From positions 1,302,001 to 1,366,000 of the forward strand of contig NZ_PDJH01000001.1 in NCBI RefSeq assembly GCF_002564025.1: a DNA stretch of 64,000 bases. The letters run 5' to 3'. The number at the start of each line of letters is the position of its first letter. Positions within the stretch are counted from its first letter, which is position 1. A model generated the notes under the pieces. That model was given only the letters and a program-made list of their open reading frames with translations, was not told the DNA's origin and ran no database searches. The DNA comes from Flavimobilis soli. Its GTDB lineage: Bacteria > Actinomycetota > Actinomycetes > Actinomycetales > Cellulomonadaceae. A program made the translations under genes and the position numbers. Shown here piece by piece: positions 28,370 through 37,583 of this stretch.

Positions 28370-29218
28370 ATGACCAACGCGCAGATCCCCACGATCACCC
28401 TCAACAACGGCGTCGAGATCCCGCAGCTCGGCCTCGGCGTCTTCCAGGTGCCCGAGGACGACACGCAGCGCATCGTCGAGGACGCGCTCGCCGCCGGCTA
28501 CCGCCACATCGACACCGCCGCCGGCTACTACAACGAGGAGGGCGTCGGCGCCGCGCTGCGCGCGACCGACATCCCCCGCGACGAGATCTTCGTGACGACC
28601 AAGCTCCGCAACGGCGACCAGGGCTACGACAAGACGCTCGCCGCGTTCGAGGCGAGCCGCGCCGCCCTCGACCTCGAGTACGTCGACCTGTTCCTCGTGC
28701 ACTGGCCCGTCCCCTCCCTCGACCTCTACGTCGAGACGTGGCGCGCCTTCGAGAAGCTCCAGGCGGACGGCCTCGTCCGCTCGATCGGCGTCTCCAACTT
28801 CCTCCCCGAGCACCTCGACCGCCTCGTCGCCGAGACCCAGGTCCTCCCGTCGGTCAACCAGATCGAGGTGCACCCCACCTTCCAGCAGGCCGAGCTCCAG
28901 GCCGCGACCCGCGCGCACGGCATCGCCGTGCAGGCCTACTCCCCGCTCGGCCGCGGCACCGACCTCGAGGCTCCCGCCGTCGTCGACGCCGCCCAGCGCC
29001 TCGGCGTCACCCCGGCGCAGGTCGTCCTGCGGTGGCACCTGCAGGCCGGGCGCATCGTCATCCCCAAGTCCGTCACGGCGGAGCGCATCCGCTCCAACAT
29101 CGACGTCCTCGGCTTCGAGCTGACCGACGCCGACGTCGCAGCGATCGACGCGCTCGAGCAGGGGAACCGCCTCGGCGCCGACCCGGCCACCGCGGCGTTC
29201 ACGCAGTACCGCGACTGA
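28370..29218 (+). CDS. aldo/keto reductase (2,5-diketogluconate reductase-like)
   Basis: This NADPH-dependent carbonyl reductase belongs to the AKR superfamily, an (alpha/beta)8 barrel. The catalytic tetrad is complete: Asp48, Tyr53 (HIDTAAGYYNE), Lys78 (FVTTKLRN) and His111 (FLVHWPVP). The cofactor motif IPKSVTAERIRSNIDV lies near the C-terminus. The length of 282 residues is typical. The natural substrate cannot be predicted. It is a single-gene unit downstream of the menB terminator. A GGGGAG abuts the ATG with unusually short spacing, so the start is less certain than the family. Confidence 0.9.
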   Translation: MTNAQIPTITLNNGVEIPQLGLGVFQVPEDDTQRIVEDALAAGYRHIDTAAGYYNEEGVGAALRATDIPRDEIFVTTKLRNGDQGYDKTLAAFEASRAALDLEYVDLFLVHWPVPSLDLYVETWRAFEKLQADGLVRSIGVSNFLPEHLDRLVAETQVLPSVNQIEVHPTFQQAELQAATRAHGIAVQAYSPLGRGTDLEAPAVVDAAQRLGVTPAQVVLRWHLQAGRIVIPKSVTAERIRSNIDVLGFELTDADVAAIDALEQGNRLGADPATAAFTQYRD

Positions 29219-29293
29219 CCTCAAGACCCGCGGCGCGTCAGCGGCCGCACCGGACACGCCCTCCCCGTCGCCCCCGAGACGTGGGAGGTCGTG

Positions 29294-29539
29294 TCATGCT
29301 CCGAGGAATGCCGAGGCGAGCGAGACGACCTCGCGCAGCCCCAGCGCGAGCGCCGTCGCGAGCGCCGTGAGCAGCGCGACCGAGACGGCGGTCGGCGCGG
29401 TCGACGTCTTCCAGCCGTCAGCGTCGTCGTCGACGTCTGCCGGAGGGAACGACGGGGGCGTGTCGAGCGTGCGGCGCTCGTCGCGAGCGTGCGCGCGGGA
29501 GAAGGACGGGAAACCGGGGTGCGGGTGCGTGGTAGCCAT
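29294..29539 (-). CDS. small hypothetical membrane protein
   Basis: An 81-residue product is predicted from the ATG at 29539, preceded by GAGG at workable spacing. Residues 1-50 are hydrophilic and His/Pro/Asp-rich. Residues 56-80 form one membrane helix near the C-terminus (VSVALLTALATALALGLREVV). I do not recognise a family. The frame extends 36 bp upstream to a second ATG. Opposite-strand shadow frames overlap the region, so coding status is moderately supported. Confidence 0.5.
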   Translation of the reverse strand: MATTHPHPGFPSFSRAHARDERRTLDTPPSFPPADVDDDADGWKTSTAPTAVSVALLTALATALALGLREVVSLASAFLGA

Positions 29540-29596
29540 GGCTCTACCCTCGTCCGCAGCACCCCCGCGCCACATCGCCCCCGAGGCTCGACATAC

Positions 29597-29632
29597 GACG
29601 ACGCCGTACCCCGCGCGGGGTACGGCGTCGTC
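29597..29632. terminator. perfect 16-bp stem terminator downstream of the DUF3048 lipoprotein gene
   Basis: GACGACGCCGTACCCC at 29597-29612 pairs perfectly with 29617-29632 across a GCGC loop. The whole 36-bp block is a palindrome. It lies 37 bp after the stop of the leftward DUF3048 gene. Confidence 0.8.
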
Positions 29633-29668
29633 ATACCTCGGGTGGACGGGGCGTGCGCCCGCTCCGGG

Positions 29669-30751
29669 TCAGCTCAGCTCGTACGAGCCCTTGCCCTTGT
29701 TCATGAGCTCGACCCACGTGTTGCCCGGGGCCAGGTCGAGCGGCTCGCCGTCCTTCGTCTGGAGCGTCAGCGGCGTGTCCTTGTCCTTCTTGACCCAGGT
29801 CGCCTCGATCGTCTTGCCGCCGGTCGCGACGAGGGCCTTGCCCTTGCCCACGAGGATGTTGTCCGGCACCATCGCGCCGCCCTGAGCGTCGAGGCCCGAG
29901 TCCTTCTGCTTGACCTCGACGACGACGACGTTGACGGCCTGGAGCTGGTCACCTTTGGCGTTCATCGCCTTGGCGCTGCCCTCCGAGCGCTTCCACGCGC
30001 CCTTCGACCACGTCCACGAAGGCTTGGCCGCACCCGACAGGTTGAGGTTGATCGTCTTCGTGTCCTTGCCGGACACCGCGGCGGTCGCCTCGGCCGGGTC
30101 GGCCGCGAACGTGAACTGCTGCTCCGGCGCGGACGAGTGCTTCTTGTCCGCGGCCTTCGCGATCGTCTTGAGGTTCGCGTAGACGTTGTGCGGCGCCGAG
30201 CGGGCGCTCGAGCGGGACATGCCCGCGACGCCGGCGTCGTGCGACATCGCCTGCACGTCGGACTGCGCGATGCGCGTGACCATGCGCTTCTGCGCACCCG
30301 AGAAGACGAACAGCGGGTTGAGCGGCGCGACGACGCGCAGGTCCACCGGACGGGCGGACCGCACGGGGCCCACCTCCTCGGGGAGCTTCGAGTTGTAGAC
30401 GGCGATGAAGCGCGAGACCTCGAACTCGACGATCGTCTCCCAGACGACGTCGGCGTCCTCGAGGCCGCTCTGGGGACGGGCCGCGGCGGTGTTCTCGACC
30501 TTGACCGCGATCGCGGGACGCTCCGGGACCTCGTCGACCGGCACCCCCGTGAGCGGCCAGACGATCGGGGCGGCCGGCTCCGGCGCCGCGTTCTTGTCCG
30601 CGTCGACGTTCGGGTCGACCGTCACGGTGGGGGTCGGCACCGGGTCGGAGCCGCCGCACGCGGTGAGACCGAGGGCGAGGGCGGCGGCGGTGACGAACGC
30701 CAGGGAACCGCGCACGCTGGCGCGCGCGGCGGGGTGGGCGGTGAGTTGCAC
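29669..30751 (-). CDS. DUF3048-domain lipoprotein (YerB-like)
   Basis: The 360-residue protein starts with a Sec signal ending in a lipobox (LGLTAC, Cys at about residue 32). A short Pro/Thr/Asp linker follows. Residues about 65-345 match the DUF3048 N- and C-terminal domains (WPLTGVPVDEVPERPAIAVK; ENTAAARPQSGLEDADVV). Homologues such as Bacillus YerB are membrane lipoproteins of unknown function. The start is GTG. A TAGGCT -10 box lies 63 bp upstream, back to back with the menE promoter. Confidence 0.85.
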   Translation of the reverse strand: MQLTAHPAARASVRGSLAFVTAAALALGLTACGGSDPVPTPTVTVDPNVDADKNAAPEPAAPIVWPLTGVPVDEVPERPAIAVKVENTAAARPQSGLEDADVVWETIVEFEVSRFIAVYNSKLPEEVGPVRSARPVDLRVVAPLNPLFVFSGAQKRMVTRIAQSDVQAMSHDAGVAGMSRSSARSAPHNVYANLKTIAKAADKKHSSAPEQQFTFAADPAEATAAVSGKDTKTINLNLSGAAKPSWTWSKGAWKRSEGSAKAMNAKGDQLQAVNVVVVEVKQKDSGLDAQGGAMVPDNILVGKGKALVATGGKTIEATWVKKDKDTPLTLQTKDGEPLDLAPGNTWVELMNKGKGSYELS

Positions 30752-30814
30752 GGTCTGGTTCTCCCGGGGAGTTCGGTGCCCGACCGTCGCGGGCCGGGTT
30801 CTGCTGCGCCAACC

Positions 30815-30842
30815 AGCCTACGACCCCGTCTACGGTGAAGGG
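30815..30842. promoter_or_regulatory. divergent promoters of the DUF3048 gene and menE
   Basis: On the minus strand, TAGGCT (30815-30820) is a -10 candidate for the DUF3048 gene. On the plus strand, TACGGT (30831-30836) ends 6 nt before the menE GTG, predicting a leaderless menE mRNA. Confidence 0.5.
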
Positions 30843-32120
30843 GTGAACCGTCCGCTGATCCGCGTCCCCTCCTCTCGTCCACTGCGCACGTCCTCCACGT
30901 CCGGGGCGACCGTGGCCGAGGCACACGACGACGTCATCGAGCTCGTGCGACTGCTGCGCGACGCGCTCGACGGCTCGGGCCCTGCGGTGCTCGCGGAACC
31001 TGCGGGCCCTGAGGACGAGGTGCTCCCGGAGGTCCCGGACGACGTCGCCGTCGTCGTCGGCACGTCCGGCTCGACCGGCCGCCCGCGCCGAGTCATGCTC
31101 ACCGCGGACGCCCTGCGCGCGTCCGCCGAGGCGACCGCCGAGCGGCTCGGCGGCCACGGCCGCTGGCTCCTCGCGCTGCCGACGACGCACGTCGCGGGCC
31201 TGCAGGTCGTGCTGCGCGCCGCGCTCGCGGGCTCGGACGTCACGGCGATCGCGCCCGGCCCCTTCCGCCCCGAGACGTTCGTCGAGGCGGTGCAGCGCAT
31301 GGACGCCGCCGCCCCGCTCGGCGGGTCGAAGCTCCTCCGGCTGACCTCCCTCGTCCCGACGCAGCTCCACCGCCTCCTCGAGGGCGCAGGGACGCCCGGG
31401 GGCGAGGCCGCGGTCGAGGCGCTGCGCTCGTTCGACGCCGTGCTCGTCGGCGGCGCGGCGCTCCACCCCGACCTGCGGGCCCGCGCCGAGGCGGCGGGCG
31501 TACGCGTCGTGATGACGTACGGCATGTCGGAGACGTGCGGCGGCTGCGTGTACGACGGCGTCCCCCTGCGCGGGGTGCGCGTGCGCACCGACCCGACGGG
31601 CCGCGTCCTGCTCTCGGGTCGCGTGCTCGCGCGCGGCTACCTCGGCGTGGACGACGCCGACAGCCCGTTCATCGACATCCACGGGGGGCGCTGGCTGCGC
31701 ACCGAGGATCTCGGCGAGCTCGAGCTGTCCGAGGACACGATGCAGATCACGCTCACCGTCCTCGGGCGCGCGGACGATGTCGTCGTCACGGGCGGCGAGA
31801 AGGTGTCCGCGAGCGCGGTCGAGGCCGTGCTCAGCGGGTGGGGCGGCCTCGATGAGGTCGCCGTCGTCGGGACGCCGGACGACCAGTGGGGGCAGGTCGT
31901 CGTCGCGGTCGCGACCACGTCCGGGGACGTGCTGTCGCTCGACGACCTCCGCGCGCACGTCCGCGACGCGCTCGGCGCGGCTGCGGCGCCGCGCGTGCTG
32001 CGCGTCGTCGACGCGCTGCCCCTGCGCGGGCCCGGCAAGCCCGACCGCGCCGAGCTCGCCCGCCTCGCCGCCGAGGCGTGGGCTGCGGCCGCCGGGCCGG
32101 ACGCCCCGGTGAGCAACTAG
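30843..32120 (+). CDS. menE: o-succinylbenzoate-CoA ligase
   Basis: MenE is an ANL-superfamily ligase that activates o-succinylbenzoate with ATP and CoA. The AMP-binding loop GTSGSTGRPRR sits at residues 73-83. TYGMSET, the YLG/RTEDLGEL region and the C-terminal catalytic lysine segment (LRGPGKPDR) are all present. At 425 residues it is shorter than the B. subtilis enzyme because the N-terminal domain is reduced, as in other actinobacterial MenE proteins. The GTG start is chosen from the -10 box 6 nt upstream. The longer frame running upstream crosses the divergent DUF3048 gene and is a shadow. Confidence 0.92.
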   Translation: MNRPLIRVPSSRPLRTSSTSGATVAEAHDDVIELVRLLRDALDGSGPAVLAEPAGPEDEVLPEVPDDVAVVVGTSGSTGRPRRVMLTADALRASAEATAERLGGHGRWLLALPTTHVAGLQVVLRAALAGSDVTAIAPGPFRPETFVEAVQRMDAAAPLGGSKLLRLTSLVPTQLHRLLEGAGTPGGEAAVEALRSFDAVLVGGAALHPDLRARAEAAGVRVVMTYGMSETCGGCVYDGVPLRGVRVRTDPTGRVLLSGRVLARGYLGVDDADSPFIDIHGGRWLRTEDLGELELSEDTMQITLTVLGRADDVVVTGGEKVSASAVEAVLSGWGGLDEVAVVGTPDDQWGQVVVAVATTSGDVLSLDDLRAHVRDALGAAAAPRVLRVVDALPLRGPGKPDRAELARLAAEAWAAAAGPDAPVSN

Positions 32121-32155
32121 GCTCGTACGGTCGTCCCGCCGACCTGAGGAGAACG

Positions 32156-33025
32156 ATGGCCACCCCCCGCCAGTGGATCGCCGGTGCCCGCCCGCGCACG
32201 CTGCCCGCCGCCGCCGCGCCGGTCTTCGTCGGCACCGGGGCCGCGGCCCAGCTCGACTCGTTCCACGCGGGCGCTGCGGCGCTCGCGCTCCTCGTCGCCC
32301 TCGCGATGCAGGTCGGCGTCAACTACGCGAACGACTACTCGGACGGCATCCGCGGCACGGACGCGGACCGTGTCGGGCCGATGCGCCTGACGGCGTCGCT
32401 CGCCGCACGTCCGTCGCAGGTGCGCGCAGCCGCGTTCGGGTCGCTCGCCGTCGGTGCGCTCGCCGGTCTCGGCCTCGTGGCACTGTCCGGCCAGTGGTGG
32501 CTGCTCGCGGTCGGTGCGGCGGCGATCGTCGCTGCGTGGTTCTACACGGGCGGCAAGCGACCTTACGGGTACATGGGCCTCGGCGAGGTCTTCGTGTTCG
32601 TGTTCTTCGGCCTCGTGGCCGTGCTCGGCACGACCTACACGCAGGCGGGTCGCATCTCCTGGGCGTCGGGCCTCGGGGCGGTCGCGATCGGCCTGATCGC
32701 GTGCGCGATCCTCATGGTCAACAACATCCGTGACATCCCGACGGACCACGTCGCGGGCAAGCGGACGCTCGCGGTGCGCCTCGGCGACCACCGGGCGCGG
32801 CGCGCGTACTGCGCGATGATCTGGGGCGCGATGCTCCTCGGCGTGCTGTGCGCCCTGACGACGCCGTGGGCGTTGTCGGTCGTGCTGCTCGCCTTCCCGG
32901 CGACGCTGCTGACGCTGCCCGTCCTCGCGGGCGCTCGCGGGCGGCTGCTCGTGCCGGTGCTCGGCGGGACGGGCCTGTTCGAGCTCGCGTTCGGGCTGCT
33001 CCTGGGCTTCTCGCTCGCCCTCTGA
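32156..33025 (+). CDS. menA: 1,4-dihydroxy-2-naphthoate polyprenyltransferase
   Basis: MenA attaches the polyprenyl tail to dihydroxynaphthoate, giving demethylmenaquinone. The 289-residue UbiA-family protein has about eight membrane helices. It shows the Mg-diphosphate-binding motif NDYSDGIRGTD (residues 59-69) and the second loop NNIRDIPTDHVAGKRTL. A GAGGAG precedes the ATG. It follows menE by 35 bp on the same strand and is probably co-transcribed. Its tail substrate would come from the polyprenyl synthase at 209-1234. Confidence 0.95.
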   Translation: MATPRQWIAGARPRTLPAAAAPVFVGTGAAAQLDSFHAGAAALALLVALAMQVGVNYANDYSDGIRGTDADRVGPMRLTASLAARPSQVRAAAFGSLAVGALAGLGLVALSGQWWLLAVGAAAIVAAWFYTGGKRPYGYMGLGEVFVFVFFGLVAVLGTTYTQAGRISWASGLGAVAIGLIACAILMVNNIRDIPTDHVAGKRTLAVRLGDHRARRAYCAMIWGAMLLGVLCALTTPWALSVVLLAFPATLLTLPVLAGARGRLLVPVLGGTGLFELAFGLLLGFSLAL

Positions 33026-33043
33026 GCTCGGGACACCCGCACG

Positions 33044-33105
33044 GATCGCTCCCCTCGGCCCCACCGATCGCTCCCCTGCACACCTCACGTGTGCACCGGG
33101 GCGAT
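33044..33105. terminator. direct/inverted repeat hairpin downstream of menA
   Basis: GATCGCTCCCCT occurs twice (33044-33055 and 33066-33077). The second copy pairs with a partly complementary GGGGCGAT at 33098-33105. The core stem is TGCACAC/GTGTGCA (33077-33083 with 33089-33095). This is a likely terminator between convergent genes. Confidence 0.6.
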
Positions 33106-33160
33106 TGGGATGCAGGAGGGGCCGAGCTGGTGCGGGCTCCTGCCTGGGGCTAGCCCTCCG

Positions 33161-33418
33161 TCAGCCCTCGGCCTCGGCGTCCTCGTCCGCCTCGTCACGT
33201 GCCGGCTTGCCCGCCGACGCGCGGCGCGCCTCGGCACGCTCGGCGAGGTAGAGAGCGGCTCGGTCCCGGGGCCCGCGCAGCAGCACGGGCGAGGCGAGCA
33301 GCGCGACGACGACGGCCACGAGCAGGAGCAGCCACCCACGGAAGCCCGCGAGGGCGAGCAGGCCCACGCTCGCCGCGAGCAGCAGGAGTCGGTAGACGGA
33401 GTACAGGACGACAGGCAT
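33161..33418 (-). CDS. small membrane protein, DUF4229-like
   Basis: The 85-residue product has two membrane helices (about 5-45) separated by a short turn with Arg. A cytoplasmic Arg/Ala tail follows and ends acidic. The pattern YRLLLL...GWLLLLVAVVVALLASPVLLRGPRD fits the actinobacterial DUF4229 family. Function is unknown. A -10 box 7 nt before the ATG predicts a leaderless mRNA sharing a 32-bp spacer with the next gene. Confidence 0.75.
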   Translation of the reverse strand: MPVVLYSVYRLLLLAASVGLLALAGFRGWLLLLVAVVVALLASPVLLRGPRDRAALYLAERAEARRASAGKPARDEADEDAEAEG

Positions 33419-33425
33419 GTCACCC

Positions 33426-33443
33426 AGCCTAGGCGTCTACCCT
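33426..33443. promoter_or_regulatory. back-to-back leaderless promoters in a 32-bp spacer
   Basis: The minus-strand -10 box TAGGCT (33426-33431) and the plus-strand -10 box TACCCT (33438-33443) each end 7 nt before their start codons (33418 and 33451). The -35 regions must lie in the opposite gene's promoter or first codons. Confidence 0.5.
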
Positions 33444-33450
33444 GGGAGGC

Positions 33451-33912
33451 ATGCCCCGAGTACTTCTGGCACTGCTCGTGATCGCCATGACCGCGTACGC
33501 GGCCACGGACGCGTGGAACGCGGAGGACGAGGACCGGCGCGGACTGCCGCGTGGCCTCTGGTTGATCCTGATCCTGCTGCTCCCCGGCTTCGGCGCGATC
33601 GCATGGTTCGCGCTGTCGAGCCAGACCCGACGTGCGCGTGCTGGTGCCTCAGGTCGGCGTCGCGCACCCGGCGCGCGTCCCGGCGGCGGGCCCGGTCCCG
33701 CGCCTCGCCCCGGGGGTCCGGTCGCGCCCGACGACGACCCCGAGTTCCTGTGGCGCCTCGAGCAGGAGCGACGCCGTGCGGCCCGCGAGCGTCGCCGCGA
33801 CCACGGGCACGGTCGTGCTGAGCGCCACGACAAGCACGAGCGCCCCGGGCACGAGCCCGAGGCCGACGACGGCGCGACGTCCGCCGACGACGGCAACCCT
33901 GCGAGCCCGTAG
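33451..33912 (+). CDS. PLDc_N-domain membrane protein
   Basis: The 153-residue protein has two membrane helices in the first 55 residues. Their spacing (YAATDAWNAEDEDRRGLPRGLWLILILLLPGFGAIAWF, split over the two helices) is typical of the phospholipase D N-terminal (PLDc_N) membrane domain. The rest is a disordered Arg/Gly/Pro and His/Asp-rich cytoplasmic tail. No PLD catalytic domain is present. Function is unknown; such proteins are common in actinobacteria. Confidence 0.8.
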   Translation: MPRVLLALLVIAMTAYAATDAWNAEDEDRRGLPRGLWLILILLLPGFGAIAWFALSSQTRRARAGASGRRRAPGARPGGGPGPAPRPGGPVAPDDDPEFLWRLEQERRRAARERRRDHGHGRAERHDKHERPGHEPEADDGATSADDGNPASP

Positions 33913-33938
33913 GGCTCCTGACGAGCCCGAAGACGACG

Positions 33939-33976
33939 GAGCGCCCGGCCGGACCGTGAGGTCCTGCCGGGCGCTC
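33939..33976. terminator. bidirectional terminator between convergent genes
   Basis: GAGCGCCCGGC (33939-33949) pairs with 33966-33976. An inner GGACC/GGTCC stem (33951-33955 with 33960-33964) extends it to about 16 bp. It serves the PLDc_N gene and the leftward ccsB operon. Confidence 0.8.
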
Positions 33977-33991
33977 GTGCGTCGGAGCAGG

Positions 33992-35029
33992 TCAGATCTG
34001 CGAGTAGCTGTGCTTCCCGTTGAACAGGATGTTCACGCCGGTGAAGTTGAAGAGCACGCACGCGAAGCCGACGACGACGAACCACGCTGCGCGCCGCCCC
34101 GACCAGCCGCGCGTCGTGCGCGCGTGCAGGTAGGCCGCGTAGACGACCCAGATGACGAAGCTCCAGACCTCCTTGGGGTCCCAGCCCCAGTAGCGGCCCC
34201 AGGCGTCCTCGGCCCAGACGGAACCGCCGATGATCGTGAAGGTCCACAGCACGAAGCCGAGGGCGTTGATGCGGAAGCTGAGCATCTCGAGCTGCGCGGG
34301 CCTCGGGACGGAGTCGAGCCAGTGCCACGACGCGAGCACCGCGGAGCCGTTCTCGCGGGAGTCCTGCAGGAGCTGCAGCACGGACACGGCGAAGGCGACG
34401 CCGAACACCCCGGTCGCGAGGATCGCGATGCCGACGTGGATGACGAGCCAGTACGACTGCAGCGCGGGCTGCACGCCCGCGGCCTCGACGTGGAACGCGT
34501 TGAGCGCGACCATGAGCGCCGAGATCGACAGGATCGTCACGAAGATCCCGAGGAAGCGGACCTCGAGGCGCTGCTGGATGACGAGGAACACGAGGACGGT
34601 GCAGAAGGCGCCGACGAGCGTGAACTCGTACATGTTGGCCCACGGGGCGCGGCCGGCGGCGACACCGCGGGTGATGATCCCGGCGAGGTTGAAGAAGAAC
34701 CCGAGCCACAGGGTCGACATCGCGATGCCGAGCGCCTTCGAGCTTCGCCATGCGCCCCACGGGGTGCCCTTGCCGCGCCCGGCGTTCGCGGCCGCGCTCG
34801 TGCCGACCGTCGCGTCGGGGCGTGCGGACCAGCCGGGCGTCGTGACCGACGTCGGCGTGCTCGCCGTCGCCGTCACGGGCGTGGCGGTCGCGAGCGCGGG
34901 CTGGGGCGCAGCCGCCTGGGCGGGTGCGCCCGCGCGGCGCGCCATGTCGATCGCGAACGCGACCATGGCGATCGTGTACGCGGTCGCGGCGCCCCACACG
35001 AGGATGTCGCTGATCTCACCGATGGTCAT
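33992..35029 (-). CDS. ccsB: cytochrome c biogenesis protein CcsB/CcsA-type (heme handling)
   Basis: This polytopic protein of the System II cytochrome c maturation pathway exports and presents heme with ResB. The 345-residue product contains the tryptophan-rich WWD-type signature near the C-terminus (SVWAEDAWGRYWGWDPKE). Conserved histidines appear in VIHVGIAI and in the late loops. An Ala/Pro/Thr-rich linker at about 35-90 follows the first helix. It overlaps the ResB stop by 4 bp and is the last gene of the operon. The symbol follows actinobacterial usage; it is CcsA in other nomenclatures. Confidence 0.92.
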   Translation of the reverse strand: MTIGEISDILVWGAATAYTIAMVAFAIDMARRAGAPAQAAAPQPALATATPVTATASTPTSVTTPGWSARPDATVGTSAAANAGRGKGTPWGAWRSSKALGIAMSTLWLGFFFNLAGIITRGVAAGRAPWANMYEFTLVGAFCTVLVFLVIQQRLEVRFLGIFVTILSISALMVALNAFHVEAAGVQPALQSYWLVIHVGIAILATGVFGVAFAVSVLQLLQDSRENGSAVLASWHWLDSVPRPAQLEMLSFRINALGFVLWTFTIIGGSVWAEDAWGRYWGWDPKEVWSFVIWVVYAAYLHARTTRGWSGRRAAWFVVVGFACVLFNFTGVNILFNGKHSYSQI

Positions 35030-36729
35030 CGGTCGGCTCCTCCGGAGTCCTTCGTCGTCGCCCGGTCGGGCGTTGTTGCGGCCGACGCCGCGTCGAGCAT
35101 CGCGTCGACCTCGCCGGGGAGGCCGGCGTCGTCGGTACGGGCGAGGCCCGCTGCGCTCACCACTGTACGTGCCTCGCCCTCGACGGTCTCCGTCCAGGTG
35201 CGCAGCCACACACGCCTGCGCGGCGTGAAGAGCGACAGCATGAGGCCGGCGAGGGCGAGGACGGCGAACGTCGCGATCCACAAGAGCGCGGGGTCGTGCC
35301 TCAGGTCGAGCGCGACGAAGCGGGGCACGCCCGTCGCGTCCTGGGTCGGGTCGGCGGGCAGGTCGCCGCGGAAGGTGAGCGTGCCGAGGCCCTCGGGCAG
35401 GTCGACGGTCTGGCCGGGCGAGATGACGAGCGTCGCCGGCTCGTCGCCGTCGGCCACCTGGATCATCGCGTCGGTGTCGAGCTCGTAGACGTTCTGCGGG
35501 ACGCCCGAGTCGAGCCCCAGGTTGCCGCGCCACACGGTCAGCACGAGCACGGGGTTTCGCAGGTCAGGGTGGATCGAGCGGACGCCGTTCTCGGTCATCT
35601 GCGCGGTTGGCAGGAGGTAGCCGACGAGGCCGATCTGGTCGCCCGAGGTCACATCGGGGACCTTGATGACGCCGCGGGACGTGTAGACGGCGTCCTCAGG
35701 GATGAACGGGACCGGCCCCGAGAACGCGACGTTGCCGTCTGCGTCGACGACCTCGACGTCGGGGGCGAAGCCGTTGCCCTGCAGGTAGACCTTGGCGCCG
35801 CCGATCTCGAGCGGGTGGTTGACCTTGATCGTCTCGGGGCGGGGCTCCGCGGCGCCGTCGCGCACCGTCACGTGGGCGGTGAAGTCCTTCGCGGCGAGGC
35901 TCTCGTCCTCCGTGAACTCGGCGTCGAAGTCGTCGAGCGTGATCGAGAACGGGTGGAGCGACTCGGGGTCGAAGGCCGTGCCCGAGAAGAACGTGTCGTA
36001 CGCGCTGACCGAGTTGGCGAAGCCGCGGCCCTGCACGACGATCGCCTGGCCGCGGTACTCGAGCGCCTGCCCGACGCCGACGGAGACGAGCAGGCCGAGG
36101 AGCGCGAGGTGGAAGAGCAGGTTGCCGGTCTCGCGCAGGTAGCCGCGCTCGGCGGAGACGGTGTGCGCGACGTCGTCCAGCGCGCCTGCGGGCGCGGGCT
36201 CGGTGCTCTGCTCGACGCGGAAGCGCGGGAGCCAGCGAGGGCCGCGCAGGTGCGCGGCTGCGGTGTCGGCGACGTCGGCGGGCGACGCGGCGACGACGCG
36301 CTCGGCACGTGCGGGGAAGCGGTCGAAGCGGCGCGGCGTGCGCGGCGGCTTCGCGCGCAGGGCGCGCCAGTGGGCGCGCACGCGCGGCGTGATGCACCCG
36401 ACGAGCGAGACGAACAGCAGGATGTAGATCGCGGAGAACCACACCGACGCGTACACGTCGAACATGCCGAGGCGGTCGAGCCATGGCCCCGCGGTCGCGT
36501 GGTCGGCGAGGTACTGCTCGACGGCGGCCGGGTCCTGCGGGCGCTGCGGCAGCGCGGAGCCGGGGACGGCCGCGACGGCGAGCAGCATGAGCAGCAGCAG
36601 CGCGACGCGCATGCTCGTGAGCTGGCGCCAGGTCCAGCGGAGCCAGCCGACGACGCCGAGCGCGGGCAGCGGCGCAGAGCCGTTCTCGACGAACGCGTCC
36701 TCGATGCCCTCGGGGCGGTAGCCGCTCAC
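35026..36729 (-). CDS. resB: cytochrome c biogenesis protein ResB
   Basis: ResB (Ccs1) works with CcsB in the heme-ligation complex. The 567-residue protein has three N-terminal membrane helices (about 25-180), a large extracytoplasmic domain (about 205-490) and a final membrane helix near 505-525. A cytoplasmic tail follows. The GTG start at 36729 overlaps the ccdA stop (GTGA); the longer frame upstream is a shadow of ccdA. Length is typical for actinobacterial ResB. Confidence 0.93.
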   Translation of the reverse strand: MSGYRPEGIEDAFVENGSAPLPALGVVGWLRWTWRQLTSMRVALLLLMLLAVAAVPGSALPQRPQDPAAVEQYLADHATAGPWLDRLGMFDVYASVWFSAIYILLFVSLVGCITPRVRAHWRALRAKPPRTPRRFDRFPARAERVVAASPADVADTAAAHLRGPRWLPRFRVEQSTEPAPAGALDDVAHTVSAERGYLRETGNLLFHLALLGLLVSVGVGQALEYRGQAIVVQGRGFANSVSAYDTFFSGTAFDPESLHPFSITLDDFDAEFTEDESLAAKDFTAHVTVRDGAAEPRPETIKVNHPLEIGGAKVYLQGNGFAPDVEVVDADGNVAFSGPVPFIPEDAVYTSRGVIKVPDVTSGDQIGLVGYLLPTAQMTENGVRSIHPDLRNPVLVLTVWRGNLGLDSGVPQNVYELDTDAMIQVADGDEPATLVISPGQTVDLPEGLGTLTFRGDLPADPTQDATGVPRFVALDLRHDPALLWIATFAVLALAGLMLSLFTPRRRVWLRTWTETVEGEARTVVSAAGLARTDDAGLPGEVDAMLDAASAATTPDRATTKDSGGADR

Positions 36730-37583
36730 AGCGCCGTCTCGAATCCGCCGACGAGCCCCGCGAGGGACTGCGTGATCGAACCCCAGAGCCCTGTGACGAG
36801 CGCGAGGCCGACGAGGACGAGGAGGCCGCCGCCGACGCGCATGACGGCGAGACGGTGGCGGCGCAGGAAGCCCGTGAGCCGCACGGAGGACTCGAGGCCG
36901 AGCGCGACGGCGAGGAACGGCAGGCCGAGTCCGAGGCAGTATGCGACGGCGAGGACGGCGCCGCGGCCCGCAGTGCCCTGGTCGAGCGCGAGCGCGTTGA
37001 TCGCGACGAGCGTCGGGCCCATGCAGGGCGTCCAGCCGAGGCCGAAGACGAAGCCGAGGAGGGGTGCGCCCCACAGGCCTGCGCGGGGCGCGAGGTGGAA
37101 GCGGCGGTCGGTCTGCAGCGGCGCGAGGAGCCCCACGAACGCGAGGCCCATGAGGATCACGACGACGCCGAGGACGCGCGTGAGTGTTTCCTGGTGCTCG
37201 CGCAGCAGCCCGCCGACGGAGCCGAAGAGGATGCCGTAGGCGACGAAGACGACCGTGAACCCGGCGACGAACAGGCCGACGCCTGCGAGGACCCGGCCGC
37301 GGCCCGGCGTGCGCTTCTCGGCCGTGACGGTGTCGGTCGCGGCGGGGTCCGCCTGACCGTCGTGGGTCCGGGCGGCTTCGGCGTCGTCGGGGAGCGCGGC
37401 TCGGCGCGCGGGCCGGGCGTCGGCCGCCCCAGCCATCCCACCGAGGTAGCCGAGGTAGCCGGGCACGAGCGGCAGGACGCACGGCGACGCGAAGGACAGC
37501 AGCCCCGCGAGCACGGCGATCGGGAGGGCGAGGAGGAGGGAGCCGCTGAAGACGGTCGTCCCGGCGTCGGCGAGGAGAGTCAC
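36726..37583 (-). CDS. ccdA: thiol-disulfide membrane transporter CcdA
   Basis: CcdA passes reducing power from cytoplasmic thioredoxin to extracytoplasmic TlpA/ResA so that apocytochrome cysteines stay reduced. The 285-residue protein has six helices. The two active cysteines lie in [19 protein letters not shown] and [11 protein letters not shown] roughly 45-residue hydrophilic loop, rich in Ala/Asp/Arg, follows the first helix. The GTG start overlaps the upstream stop by 4 bp. Confidence 0.94.
   Translation of the reverse strand: MTLLADAGTTVFSGSLLLALPIAVLAGLLSFASPCVLPLVPGYLGYLGGMAGAADARPARRAALPDDAEAARTHDGQADPAATDTVTAEKRTPGRGRVLAGVGLFVAGFTVVFVAYGILFGSVGGLLREHQETLTRVLGVVVILMGLAFVGLLAPLQTDRRFHLAPRAGLWGAPLLGFVFGLGWTPCMGPTLVAINALALDQGTAGRGAVLAVAYCLGLGLPFLAVALGLESSVRLTGFLRRHRLAVMRVGGGLLVLVGLALVTGLWGSITQSLAGLVGGFETAL

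Noticed and set aside
29221..29634. 137-codon minus-strand frame overlapping the small membrane protein gene
   Set aside because: Very Arg/Ser/Thr-rich, crosses the perfect terminator palindrome at 29597-29632, and has no domain. The 29294-29539 frame has a plausible membrane helix and ribosome binding site.
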